Origin: Psoroptes ovis
Lineage: Eukaryota > Arthropoda > Arachnida > Sarcoptiformes > Psoroptidae
Direction: 5' to 3'
Assembly: GCA_002943765.1 (NCBI GenBank)
Contig: PQWQ01000001.1
Coordinates: 2,577,501-2,641,500, forward strand
Length of the DNA stretch: 64,000 nt
In this document: positions 15,601 to 30,600 of the stretch, one piece after another
Position numbering within the stretch: position 1 is the first letter of the stretch
Layout of the letters: the number at the start of each line of letters is the position of its first letter
Translations under genes and position numbers: made by a program
The notes under the pieces: model-generated
The model's input: only the letters and a program-made list of their open reading frames with translations
What the model was told of the DNA's origin: nothing
The model's database searches: none

Positions 15601-18600
15601 GTGTTTGTGTATGTGTACAAGGTTAGATAAACATATTGAATCATATACACATTAATAAATTAAACCAGAAAAAATGAAAATAATAACAGCTGTCCATGAT
15701 GTGTTAATTAAATGTAGACTAAATGAAGAGCAATACAGAGAGAGATGGCGAAGAAGATAATTTATTGAAATCGAAAAAAAAGAAAAAATCATGGTTAAAT
15801 GAGAGCTGCTGATGATGATGATGATGATGTTGCTGCTGCTGTCAGGCTATGATGATCAATGATTGTGATTAGTTCAAATGATGAAAATACATAGATGAAA
15901 ATGGAAAAACATCATTGAAATCCTGATTGAAAATTGTTTATAATTTCATTTTTCACACACACACTCATACACATTAACACACACGCAAATGCCATACATC
16001 TATGAATGATTTATTTTATTTTATTTTTCATTTTTTTTGATTACATTTCGATAAAAATATTTGTGATTATTATTTTTTCGCTGGTTGTTTTGGTTTAGAT
16101 TGAAATTATTATCAAGAGAAATATGAAATGAAATGAATAAACAAATGTAATTCTTGCTTTGCTAAATTAGTTTTATCAATAAATAATAATGATAATAATA
16201 ATAATTAAAAATATTGAATTTTGATCGAGAATTGATTAATCAAATATATATATTGTAATGTTGTTTAATCTAATGAAAAAACGAGTGACCATTTCTCCAT
16301 TTTTCATTTAATCGAGATTCATAGATTATCTCATGTTTATGTTTATCATTCATTATTTATTATTTATCAATGAATATTGAAAAAATTATCACGAATCGAA
16401 GCAGTTAATAGAGTACAGAGGACCCATATTTCACTCAATTTGATGATCATGTTTGATTATTTCAGCTTAATAAAAAATAATAAAACTTAAAAATTTAGTA
16501 TTGAAATCAAAATACATAAACAAAAACAGCAACACTACTACTGATGTTGATGATGATATATGATCAATTTGATATTTTTATTAATAATAACAATAACAAT
16601 TTAATGTGTTATAAATGATTAGAATGCATTATCTACTGCTACAAAATGAATAATTGCAGATTTATGTGTATATTTTTGGATTTCGAGCCAAAAAAAAAAA
16701 AAAAAAACAAAACAAATTCAATTGATTTATTTTGTTTATTTATTTTGATTGAATTTCAACAAAAATTAATATCAATCATTTTACATATCTATGAATGATA
16801 TCCCTGATGATAATATTTCAAAAGATTTGAATTTCAAATAAACGAAAATTGATTTGCAGAGAATTTTTGCTTTGCCATAAAACACAATTGAATTCGACCG
16901 AAATCGGCCAATCAAATTGGTATCATATTTTTCAGGATGAAAATAATTTAAATTAATAATAGTTTCTTTCGTGAAAAAAATTTAGATCAATTGAATATTT
17001 TTTCTTGAATCTTAGCTCAAGATGATAAAGCCTTGAGGCTAATAATTTAATGAGAATCAATTTTCCCATTTTTTTCAAAGCATAAAACATTTGAAAACTA
17101 TTATCGTTGAATAATTTTTGGTTGATCGTTGAAAAATTATTATGATAATTGTTTGGTTTGTGTCTTTCTATTGCATAGGACCTTGTAATTCAATGATTTC
17201 TTCAAAAGAAAAACAAGAGCAAATCTCATTTGGGTAGGGTATTTATTGGCTTGACCATTATCTCATCATCATCATAATCATTGTAATTATTAATATTATC
17301 TTTCAATACTTATCAAGATAGGCAATCTAACGAAGAAAGAAGAAAAACAAAGAAAAAATTAATTTCTTGTGTGTTTCAATTAGTTTAATTATAATGATGA
17401 TGATGATTTCAAATCTAAAATATTATACCTCAGACTTATTGAAAAGAGCGAAAATTCATTCATTCATCCATCATTCATCATTCGATGAGATGTGTATTAG
17501 CTCATTATTAGTTAACTTGTATGTATTTACCTTGTGAGTGCACCATGCACGCCTACCGTTTGAAAATTGATTTAAAATTATCATCATTATTATTAATTCC
17601 TAGTCTAGACTTTTGGAAATTCTGGTTTTATCTTATTTCTGGATATTTCTCATTGAATCAGATTTCATTGAATAGGATTCGATCAAATTGGATTTGATCG
17701 AATTGAATCGAAGCAAGAATTTTGATGCAAATAACTAGAATGTATGAATTAAAGAATATTTAAATTGAATCCAAAATCAATTAAAATCATAAGATCATAT
17801 CGAGAATCGCATAAATATTATGAATTCGATGCTTTGAAACTACCTTTGAAAACATGGATCAACATGGTTTAGATTATTATTTCTTTGATTTAAGAAAAAA
17901 AAATTGTAAGTGAAGGTTTCAAGTTATGTATTTTGATATTAATTTTTTGTTTTTTCATTTATTCATAATATAAATAAATGAATGCATTTATCTGTTTATT
18001 CATTCACATCATTACTTGAGCAGTCTACTTTGTTTCCAATGTATGAGGTTTCTTGAAAATTTCATCAACGACGGCAACAAAATTTGCTGATTCTTTGTAC
18101 AAACACAAGATACTAATAATAATAATGGTTATGTGATGATAAAGATGATGATGATGTAGATGATAATTGCTGCTAATAATAGGGCTTAAGCACATGATGA
18201 GTATGTGAGTACATGTTAAGTCCATGTGTGTTTTTATGTGTGCAAATGCATCTTGGACAATCGTAGAAAAATCAACAAATTACATGTATATTTTCTCTGA
18301 AAAAGCTAAATATGAAATAATAAACAGCAAAGAGGAGATTTAAAAATACCATGTGGCCTGATCTTTAAGATCATCGTTTAAGGTTAATTATCTCATTTTT
18401 TTTTTGCTCGTTTAATAGATATAAATACAAATATATGAGCATTTGTTTGCTATTTCTTCAATGATGATTTGAATTTTTCGTTTTGTTTTGCTACAAATAT
18501 ATGTATGAGAATCAAATTTTCAAAGAATTCAAAAACAAATCTCGGTGTGGTGAAATATAATTATAACTTTTTTTCGTTTCGTTTTTGTTTTGTTTATTTG

Positions 18601-21600
18601 TTTCATATTAATTGTATATAAATAATGATGATGATAATGAAAATAATAATGATAGCAATGAAAGCATCCAATTAAATTGAATTTAATTTAATTCAATTCA
18701 ATTGAATCTAATTGAATAGCCCAGATAATTATTTTTTCATTTTTCCAGATATAAAATTAATTATCCTATCTCCATTATATTTTTCTCTGTTTTTATTGCC
18801 ATAATTAATATTGAATTAGAATCAATTTATTTTATTTTATTTCTGTTTATTCTTATAACTATAATTTAATCAATCAATCAATCGATTAAAATGATGATAA
18901 TTGATTGTTGTTTTATTTTATTGAACGAATTAAAGGTTATAATGTTCCAATTATTATTACTGTATTATATGTTCAAGAGGATCTATCGAAATTATATCTT
19001 TTCATAGAGAAAAATATATTTCGCTTCGAGCAAAATAATAGAATTTTTAATAATCATTTTGTAATTTGAAAAATAGTGAGATAAAAAATTTCTCAGATAA
19101 TCTATTTTCAATCAGAAATTTTTTTGGGAAACACAAAAATGAATTAAATTGAAATTTCTGAAAATTCAATAAACTCTGCGAATTTGAATCAATTTTCAAG
19201 TTCAAAGACTGATACTTTGATTTCATTCACTCATTAACTCATTGACAATAGTCGGATCAAGTCTAGCGATTATTATCTGATACTATTTATATGAAATAAT
19301 AGTAATGGAAAGAAAATAACATCGATGCGGCCAAATTGGGCATCATAATATTATCATAATTATTAATTTCAATGTTTCGTAATGAAGAGAAAAAACAAAC
19401 AAACATCTATCGATGTTGATGATAATAAATCATCATTATCGATTGTTGTCATTAGTACATCATTATCATCATTATAATTATCGGCATAATATTGAAAAAA
19501 TTTGATTTATTTACGGCTGAAATTACTTAGTGAAAAAAAAAACAAGATTTACCATGATTCCTCATTCAATAATAATAGTAATATTCGATGATTGAATTAA
19601 ATTGAACCGAATTTTCGATTGAAAATTCTTCTTTTTTTCTTGAATCTAATCGAAAAAAATTCTCTGATCAATTTCGATCTTGTAAATTGACTTATTTTTC
19701 TATTTTACTAAATCAAATAATGATGATGATCATGGTCATCGAATCATGATTATTATTAGATAATAATCATGTTTTTTAATGATACTAAAGTTGATTGGTT
19801 GAAAATCTTATTAATAATAATCATGATATAATTGTAAATTGTATGGGCATGTCCATTGAGTGCATACAAACAAATTGCAATTACAAACAATCAAATAAAT
19901 GAAATAATTTTTCAATTGAATTTTTTCAATAAATTTGATTTGATTTGATGGACAAAAACACAAAAAAATCCAAAAGAAATAGGTTGGGCAGCATCAAAAG
20001 AGTAATCAATGAATCAATGTATGAAACAAAACAGTTATTATTTCTCATAGAATGATAGCAAACACAAAACATAATCAAATCGATTCAATTATTTGGTCGA
20101 AAAAAACCTTCAAATTGCAAATGAACTGAAAGGGTAATTTCAATTGGAGAGATGAGAATGGATGCTACATCTTTCACAAGTCAATCAATTGATGAGAGCC
20201 AAAATAACCGAATGAATCACATTCTATCGGATAGCATCCGCAACACCTTTGAAATTTTGAATTTCGAAAATTTTAAAATTTCAAAAAATTTCAATTTTTC
20301 AATTTTTCCCTGTTTATTTTCAATGGACTATTTTCTTATTTGAATTTTCTTGAAAATTTTAAAAATAATAAATTGAAAATGTATGCAAATTATTCATAAA
20401 AGAAAAAAACTAAGAAAAAATCATTAAAATTTCATGAAAATTACTTTTTTGGAAAAAATATATCGTTGAATCAGTAATCAGACATCAATTTTCAATGATG
20501 ATGATGATATTCGTATATTTGCATTTATTTGTTTGATGATATTCAAATGTTTGTTTAACATTATTATTCAAAGAAAAAAAATTTCATTTCAAATATTCAT
20601 TCTCTACCTTTAAACAAACATATAATTTTGAAATTTTCAAATTTCAATTTTAAATTTCGAAAAATGTTTCCAATTTATTTTCATTCATATTCAAAATCAC
20701 TGATAGAAAAGAAAATATTCAAAGAAATTATCACCGATTTATGCTTAGCATTTGGTAAAATGGTAAAATGTTAGAAATGGTAAATTATAAAAAAAGGTAA
20801 AAGGTCAAACCTTGAAATTGAATAATATTTGAAATTGAAATATAATTGAAATTTGAACATATTTTTGACCTTTTTGATTTAGATTTTATTTGCGATTTCT
20901 GTTGAATTTTTGAGACAAATTTTCCTTCAAAAATTTGTCCATTTTTTATGCATCATTTAATTGATTATTTAATAATTCATTTGATTTTTATTCAATATTT
21001 TGACTTCTTTTCTCCGTGGCATTGTTTGTATCGATGCATGTATTTGTATCGAAGGTTTGTAATTCATTGTCATTGTGTATGGCTATTTCTGACTAAGTTT
21101 TTGCATAATAATAATAATCAATAATCAATCAATATCAATCATATATTCAATGAATTAATACAAGTACAAATTTGACATTTGGCATAACAATTGGTTTTGC
21201 CGATCATGATCATGCCCTATGACCATGATGTGGCCAATAAAAGCTAGGAAAAAAAGGTGTATTTGATGGTGTAATAATTTTGAAAAAATGAAAAACAAAA
21301 ATTTGTCAAATGATCGATCTGTTGTTGATGATATTATTTCATTTGTATTTGCCTTTACAAATCAATTTCAATTCAAAAATTTTTGAATTGAATTTTCAAT
21401 GTTTTATGATTCCAATTCTACTTATTTGCCAATATTCAATAATAATGTGATTATCAATGATCAGTGCATTTAGAATCGTAAAAAATATTTCAGAAATAGA
21501 CTCGTGTCAAATTATTATGGTCAGGGTCATTGTGTTTGATTTTTTTATTTTTGCTTTATTTTTCGTAACCATTATTCTTTATCTATTTGACATATCAAAT

Positions 21601-24600
21601 GATTTGAAATAATATTTTTTTTGCAAAAATTCAATGATATATCTGATTGATTAGGTTTTGTTCTTTCAAAAATCATAACAATAAACAAAAACGATTCGGC
21701 GGTATTTTTTTTCTGATTGAATTTCCAATGGAATTCCACGCAAAAAACAGACAAATATCATCGACAGGAGTTCAAATATGTACATTTCTTGTAAAAAAAA
21801 ACCTTAGAAAACAAATACATTACAAATATGAAATTAAAGATCGATCCATCATCGAGATTTGTGGAAAATCAAAGTCAGAGAAGATCAAATGAATTCATAT
21901 GAATTAAGTCATTCGTAAGTGTATTTACACACATTTGACAGTTCAATGATCAATTCACATGATGATGATGATCATAGGGTTCGATCCTGATATCATTGGA
22001 AATTCATTGATTCATTTAAAACTAGCGAAAATTAGTTTGTGATTACAAATCTTGAATATGAATCAATCAATATACCTGTCGCGACTTGTATTGGACTTGT
22101 ATCATTGTACCGACATTCATTAGGCACAAAAAAAATAATCAATTTTCAAAAAATATTGAAATACAAATCGATTGATATTCAAAGGCCATACATTTCGATG
22201 CCTAAGACGAAGAGAAATTAATAAAATTTACTGATATGAATGAGTAAATTTCGAAATAAATTAAATTATAATCATCATGATATCGAGATAAATAAAGTCA
22301 TTTTCTATCATTAAATCATCAAAAAGAGCAAACAAAATATTTTTGGATTGGCTTTGATCTATTCATTTCAATTGTAAAAAACTTGAATAATTTTGCAAGC
22401 AATGACAAAACATGCTATAAGAAAGTATGCTAAGGCATACTGCTTTAAGTAAAATTGATCGAATTTTAATAAGAGTACAATCGATAATAATAATACAATG
22501 TAATTACTTTGAAATTTAGAATTAAATAAAAATAAAATAAAATAAAAGACATTCATACAAACAAATAATAATGATAACAATGATATCAATCATTGAAATG
22601 TAATAATAATATCTTTTGAAATACCTTTTAAACGAAGAAAAAAACCTTAAACCTCAAATAATCATCAAATTCATATGTTTTCATACAAGTGTGTTCATTT
22701 ACCTAAAACTGAATAAATTGAGTGAATTTTATAAACAAACAAACTTTGTATATAATTCAATATTAATATCATCATTATTATCATTGATGATGATCATTAA
22801 ATTATCATCAAATGAAATAAAATGGAATAGAATCCAGTTTCAAATGAAATGACCTGAATTAAATTTAGATGTATTCTTCCTTAAAGATGGTCAATGGTTG
22901 ATGATGATGATCTTTGAGAATTTTAAGATCATTATCATCATGATAATTATATATGTAAGAATATGAAAATATTTTGACTAATTCAATCGTAAATACATTG
23001 TTTATTAATTTTATTTTAAATGTGTTTTTGGATTAAATAATTGATCTATTTTTCTTTTTTGGACACTTACCTGTACACGTGATTCAACCAGATCTAAACG
23101 CATAGCTAATGCTTCACGCATAAATACATCAGGATAATGGCTTGCTTCGAATGCTTTCTCTAATTCTTCCAGTTGCCAACCATTAAAATTTGTACGTGTA
23201 CGTCTACGTTTACTATCTCTTGAATCATCTTCTTCACTGCCACAATCACTTGCTAATGATGGTGATGAACAGCTACGCCGTGATAATGATGATAATGTAC
23301 CATTATTACGTTGAAGGTGATGATGATTATTATTATTATTATTATTGATATTATTAATCAATTGTTGTTGATTATTTCCGATTGTAATATCATCATTATC
23401 AATATTTATATTAATATCATTATGATCATCTGATGATAATATATCCGGTGACATACAAATATCAAGATCATTTGCTGTCGATGATGATGATGATGTACCA
23501 TTATTATTAGTATTATTATGATTAATATATTTATCAATAAATGAATTATGTCGATTATTACTAATAATTGATGAATTATTATTCACATTATTAGAATGAT
23601 GATTATCAATTGAAGATGTATCAGATAATGATGGACTAGTTGTTCTTAATGTTGACATTTCAGATTTTTCACGTTGTTTATTACTATTACGACGATTATT
23701 ATTATTGTTACTGATTGATAAATCATAATTATTTTGACCAGAATTTTTTCGATTATTTTCTTTGTTATTATTATTATTGCTACCTGTAATTGAAAAAAAT
23801 GTAAAGATAAAATGAACAAAATCATTAGTGAATTTGATATTTGAAAATTTAATTGATATTTCATCTTCGATCTACTATTGGAGAGAAAAAAAATTACATC
23901 TCAATCAAATCTTGAAATACACAGGTCATCCATTCATAGGTTGAAATTCATAATTCAAAATTTTAGAAAAATATTTATAATTGATTACAATCATCCATCA
24001 ATAATGATGAATTAGATCAATTCAAATATGTATCTATAGATTTGTACATATAAATACAGATATTCGCACTCATATGCATCGATTATTCCTGAATTCATTG
24101 CAAAAATACATCATGCTGATACATGTTCACTGATACACATACGGATCAAATCGACAGCAAGCCGCAATCATCAAATGTAGACAGTCGTATAAATTCACAA
24201 TGTGAATTTAATACCAATAAATATGAATAAATACGTATAAATATGTACGAATACTCATATATTTCTCTGTGTATTTATTTTACCTATTTTCAACTTGAAC
24301 ATTTTTTTTCTTAAAAAAATTATTTTCAAATTAATATTTTTCACTTTACTGATCGATTAAATGAATGAATGAATGAATCAAAGATAAAATGTGAAGCGCC
24401 CTATAGTTTTTCTATGAAATTTTCTGATTTTCTGTATTTTTAATTGAAAAATCGTGATTTCGTACAAAAAAATCAAATCAAAGTCGAAAAAAAGCGGAGG
24501 AGAGAATTTTCAATTGAAGAATCAGCTAAATGAAATTAAATTGAAATAACAAAAAATACGAAAAAAAAATCTGCCATTGAATCGATCGCTAATCGGATCA

Positions 24601-27600
24601 TCATCACACACAGCATCTGCACAGCAACATTTAACAACAACAGCAAACAACAAATCGACTTGTGTCAATTCGACAATTATTCACCACCAGCACCAGCAAA
24701 CAACTACTACGCAAGTTATATATGCTTGAAAATGGGAAAACGTGAATCGAGCAAAATAAAAAAATTTGATTCATGTGAAATTTGTATAATTTTGTGTGAA
24801 TTGAACTAAAACAACAAGAAGAAATGAAATCAAATTATCAATGCATTTTTCTGTGAATTCATCTGTGATATCTGGCGCAGTTTGTTTGGTGCTTTTTTTC
24901 ATTTTCCATCCAATTTTTGGTGCTAAATTAAGATGTTATGCCTTCATATCAACCTGGATATATATTATATACCTTATGCCTCGATGTACCTTATACCTTT
25001 TGATATACCTCGCATACCTCTGCTGCACAGAGTAAACAGACCAATTTTCTGGTGCCTAAATTTAGAATATTGATTCAATCAATCTTTGAAGATTGTTATC
25101 TTTATGAAGAATCTAAATCTATTCATTCATTCATTCACTCAACAATATCATCACAAACTAATTTACACTTTTTTTGCTGTAAATATTATCAACAACAACA
25201 TACAAATATATCTTTATAAATTAATTGTTTATTGTTGAATCAAAATCAATTTCTTTTAATCGAATGAATCGTTTAATGAATTTTGAATGAATGTGAATCG
25301 CAATTGAGTTTTTTCAATTGAATTTCATGCTTCTTTTGAACAAGATTGAAAAGCTTCACCCAAGGTTCTACTTAATATTTCTTTACTTTTTCATATATTC
25401 AACATTTGATTCATATCAAGTTTATTCACCGATTAATTAATTAAACAAAAAATAAAATTATCTTAGATGTTCTGAATTGGTGCTGGCCTGTTCGCCTTTA
25501 TTATTCTTCCAATCTAAAGATTTTCATTTTCTTCTTCTTACTATTTGAAATATGAATTAATTCAAACCAGATTATTATGAATTTCGATGGCTGCAAACAA
25601 ATTGAAAACAAAGCCAAATACCTGATAGATTAATGGCTTGAATTGAATCAATTCAATTTTTTTCTTGAATTCAATCAAAAGAATGCATATCTGTGCTCAT
25701 CATTATACACACAAAGGTAAATTGAATTCAATTGATTAAAATCATTTAATCACTCATAATAATCAATAATCGATCAACCGTGTGTGTATTGGTTTATAAG
25801 GAATTGAAGTTCAGTCACTGTGTTGATATGCCTTAAAATGCACATATGTCTTTCTAAAAATTCAAAAAAACGTGCATAAATAGCTTGAAGCAATTTATTT
25901 TCATTATTATCATCATTATCATTATTATAATTGTATTTATTTATTTGTTGTTGAAATTTTAACTAATTAAAAATTTTTTTTCCATTGTTTAATTTATTAT
26001 TTTAAGGGTACTCACACTCACAAACAAACACACACACACACACACACACAATGAACACAAATAAAATGAGCACACAGGTATCAGCTATGCACATATATAC
26101 CAGCCAAATAGAGACCAGTGATGATGGCAAAACAATGATTGGTTTGGCTTCATGAAAAAATAATTGGCCAATATCACGATCATTCATTCAATGATTCATT
26201 GATTCATTGATTCAATTATTCATTTGATTATCATTATCATTACTTGAAAATTCTCATAAATTGAAACAAAATTCAAAAAAAAAAAAAAAACAATTAAATT
26301 CAATTGAATATTTGACAATTGAATTTTTCATTTTATTTCATTTATTTCTCAATAATTCAATTCTATTCAATTATTTTTTCAATGTTTATTTTCAATTTGC
26401 TTCTTTTGTTGAAAAATTTACAATTATTCTCTATCTTTGAACAAAATAATAACAATTTCCAGCCGTTTTTTCAATTGTTTCTCAGAAAATTGTCAAATAT
26501 TGTCAAATAATAATGAATGAATGAATAATGATAAGAAGTATTTGATGAAACAATGGGAGTGTTTGTTTGTTTTTTGTTTTTGCTTTTTTTTTAATTATCA
26601 TTTCATTGAATATTTATTTGAAAATAATAAAATAATAATAATTGATAGAAATGTTAATTGTAATTATCATTTTCGGATTCATAATGAAAAAAATGAAGAA
26701 TTTTATTTTCTCATTGATAATGGAATATGTGTGTGTGTTACAACGTACAAATTTTAATTATTTCGAATGTAATAATTACAATAATAAAAAATTAAAAACA
26801 ATAGACATCGATATCATAATATGAATGGATATGAATATTGCGTTGTCCAAAAAGTTTTTGAAGATTTTCAATGAACGTTCATCATTTATTGAGCGACAAA
26901 CTTTCTGGACAATTCAATGAATGAAAAAAGTTAATTCATATTTAAGTGAATTGATAATTGGAAAACGTTGTAAAAGTTCAATGATTTATCAAATCAATTG
27001 ATTATTAATAGTAATAGTATATAACATTAGCACGCATCTTACACAGCGAAAAACACTGTCCTTGTATTTCTTAATTTGTTTTCGCTCTTTTAAAGATCAT
27101 GTATTCATGGTATTATTTCTGGTATTATTTTATGGTGTTTCAAGGTGTTCAATTTACCAGTAATCGGTCAATTTATCGATCAGACGGTCTAATAATCGAT
27201 TGGATTCAATCAAAATTGGTCAAATGTTAATATCTTACGACGAAATATCATTTTCAATTTTAAATTCTATGAGAAAATGAATAATGCTGAAATGCCTAAA
27301 ATTGCTTCGAGCTTTGTCATTTTCGGACATTCATTGTCGTCGGTTGTTATTGTTTCAATTCATTTAATTCAAATTGAAATTCATTTTCAAACATCAACAG
27401 CAGTCGAAGCAACAGAACAAAAAATTAAACAATGATCATCATCATCAACGATCATTAATTTACTTATTTTTGTGACAATTATAAATAATTATATTCAATT
27501 AAATTTGTGAAGCCAGCAAAAGTTTAAACATTTTTTTTTATTTTATATACACAGATATATGTGTATTTATATACAATTTATACATATAAACATGCTTATA

Positions 27601-30600
27601 TTCACAAATATTTTAACAAATTCAAATTTATCATTTTTTTTCGTTGAAATTTAAAATTTCGAAATGACAACACCTTATTATTATTATCATAATGATGGAT
27701 GGATGTATGGATATGATATACGATAAATATACGGATGAATACACGATGAATGAATACAATGTATTAACGAGCATATAGGTTTCAAATTATTTCATTTATT
27801 TTTCAATTTTGTCGCTCATTTCAATAAAGGGTGTATTGATGATGTGAAAACATTTCATTATTGTAAATTCATAGTAAACAATGTACTAAAGATGTGATGT
27901 GAATATGTGAATAAATGTAAAGAATAGAACCATTCGATGGCCAAAAATAAAACATTAGAAAATATCATCTGGCATCGTTGTCATCAACATTATTACTATT
28001 AAATTTGTCAGGAATTGGCTTTTGGAGGTTCTGAGGTTTTCAACTAAGCTCAAAGGTATGAGGTTTGAGCTGGTCATTTTTCGGTCATTTTCATTCAATA
28101 ATTTCGATTGCGTGCTGCTGTTTTTTTTTTTTTTAGATTTGGGCAGTAAGGAGTGCCCATTTTTTGTTGGTTTATATAATAATCAGGTTTGGCCAAAACC
28201 AAAACCAAATTCGCAAAATTTCATCGCCAAAAATGTTGTATTGTTTTGTCAATGACAAATACAAATACAAAAAATTAATGACGATCATTGTAATTAGCAA
28301 TTGGTGGAATTAATTAATTTTTAAGTTTAATTTTGGTTAATTTTTTCTGGCCGATTTCGCCCATTATCATTGACTTTGGATTTTTGAATTTCAATTCAAT
28401 TTTTCAACGAAAAAAAAGAAACACAGGAAATTCATTTTTTCATTCGTTGTTTTCTTTCAAAATTATTTACATTCATCTTAATTAAAATCATTAATTTATT
28501 AATTAGATAATTGACTAATAATAATGAAGTTTGCAAATCAAATTTTTAAAGCTTAGTCAGTTGAAATTCATCAAATTTCACCCGAATCAAAATTCATTAA
28601 AAGTTGCTTAGAATTACACCAAAGAATTTCATTTTTTTGTAAGAAAAATATCATTCGTACCATTTAGAAATGTCATTTGTTGAAATTAAGCAATCAAAGT
28701 ACTAATTTATTGATTTAAAAAATTATTTCAAATTAGAAAAATTAATAAAAATTAATTGTCAAAATCGATTATCACCGTATGACTGTTGTTGAGTTTACAA
28801 ACCAAAGACAAAGCAAAAAACAGTCACAAAAAAATGAGAAAAACTTGACTAATTAATTGAAATATTGCTTTGATCAATAAATCAATATATGACCGAAAAA
28901 ATTATTTCAATTTTCCACATTTATTACATTTAAAAAAAGTTATTTTAAAAAGTCAAATTGATTTCAATTTTTAGGCAAAAAATAAAAATGGAATTTCAAC
29001 AAAATTGAAAAAATGATAAATGATTCCTATACACAAGGGTCACATACGAAAAGCATTAAAATTTTAAAAACTTTATCATTTAAGAACTTTCAAAAAATTT
29101 TCAGGAAAATTTTTCGACAAATTAATTGTTCTGGTACAATTTGACAGGCAAAATTAATTGATAAAGGTAAGAAAATATTTAGGTGAAGTAAAAACACATT
29201 TGAAAAATTAATAATTTCGATTCAATTCTGAATGCACAGATGTCCATTTACAGATTATTGTAGTTCATTTGTCAAATGTACAAAATGTCATCATCAAGTC
29301 ACCATTATCACCAAATTATCAACAACAACATGGTCATTATCGAATCATTAAAGAGGTTAAGGTGTTCATATTATTTTATGATTCACACCAGCAATTCAGG
29401 AAAAGAAAAATGACCGATTTGTCGCTGACCTTTTGAAACATTTCCGATCAGGTTACATTATTTCATTTCATATTTGTTTGTTTCAAATGCTTGGTCAAAT
29501 TTGGTCAAAATTAATTCAACAAATTTTTTCATTTTTCTCGTCTGATATGATGACAAGTAATGGAAATTATTATTATCACAATTTGGACGATTCAACCAAT
29601 CAATTAATCATGAATTTTGTTTTTCGGCCACAAACAATTTCATTCTTTGAATGCGTACCCTCTGTGTGTACAATGAGACACAAACATATATGCATACACA
29701 CACACACCGTCTCTGTCATCTGACAAGAAATTTTGTTTATTTTTTCATTTCAAAAAAAAGTTTGAATTATTATCATTTATTTCGGTGATAATAGTAATAA
29801 TGATAATTTACATGTAATTTCGCATATTTCGTATGTATTATTTCTGTAGACATTATTCAATTCATTGGATTCGAGAAATTCATATGTTGAAAATGTCATT
29901 AGACATTTATAACAAAAACAACAAAAAAAAAAATCTTTGAATATTCTAGTGCGGAACCATTCACACAAATGTATTTGAATAAAATAAAAAAGCTTGAAAA
30001 AAATGAAAAATGAATAAAAAATATGAAAAATGTTTTTCTAAATCATAATCATAATAATAGAAATAATAAAAATAATTTCACTCATAATTCATCATAATCA
30101 ACACATATTGTGAAATGATTATCATAATCCTAATCATTGAATGTTCTCATAGAATTTTCATTATTTAGATGCATATGTACATTCATTCATATTTATATGT
30201 TCAGAAAAATTGCAGTTTTGACAAGAATTACAACTAAAAATGAATGATTAAATATTGTAAATTATGTCGCCGCCGACGAAATGTATGTGAATTATACCTT
30301 TTGAAAATAATAATTTCCAAAGGTAGAATACATTTACGAAAAACAATTTCAGCTTAGCCATTATGTAATTGAGGATTTTAATTGAAAAACTCAATGACAA
30401 AAGCTTCAATTATTTTGCAGCCAGCCCTATGAATAAATGTTATTTATTCATCTATCATTTCTTCATTTTCATCTGGCGAAAATTCATAATTCATGTAATA
30501 TAATACATGCATTAATGCAACATTACATTACATTCATTGAAAAATAATGTAAATAATTATAAATCAATAAATGAATAATTTACAAAATAAAATATTTAAA

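Larger units (their letters stand above)
785..23070 (-). other. unc-4 intron 2, about 22.3 kb inside the homeobox
   Basis: AT-rich sequence with many ATT/ATG/CA microsatellites and homopolymer runs. The only recognisable coding relics are the non-LTR retrotransposon fragments at 7107-8870. A small imperfect hairpin lies at 4323-4362. A short less AT-rich open stretch on the minus strand at 10066-10185 could be a decayed exon. I see no RNA gene or further host exon. Confidence 0.75.

Noticed and set aside
21977..21990. GGTTCGATCC resembling a tRNA B box
   Set aside because: The flanking bases do not form a T-arm stem and no A box or acceptor stem was found.
24841..25035. 64-codon hydrophobic plus-strand open frame that could be a secreted peptide
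   Set aside because: No conserved domain or splice support; AT-rich DNA gives many such hydrophobic frames, and it lies in a unc-4 intron.
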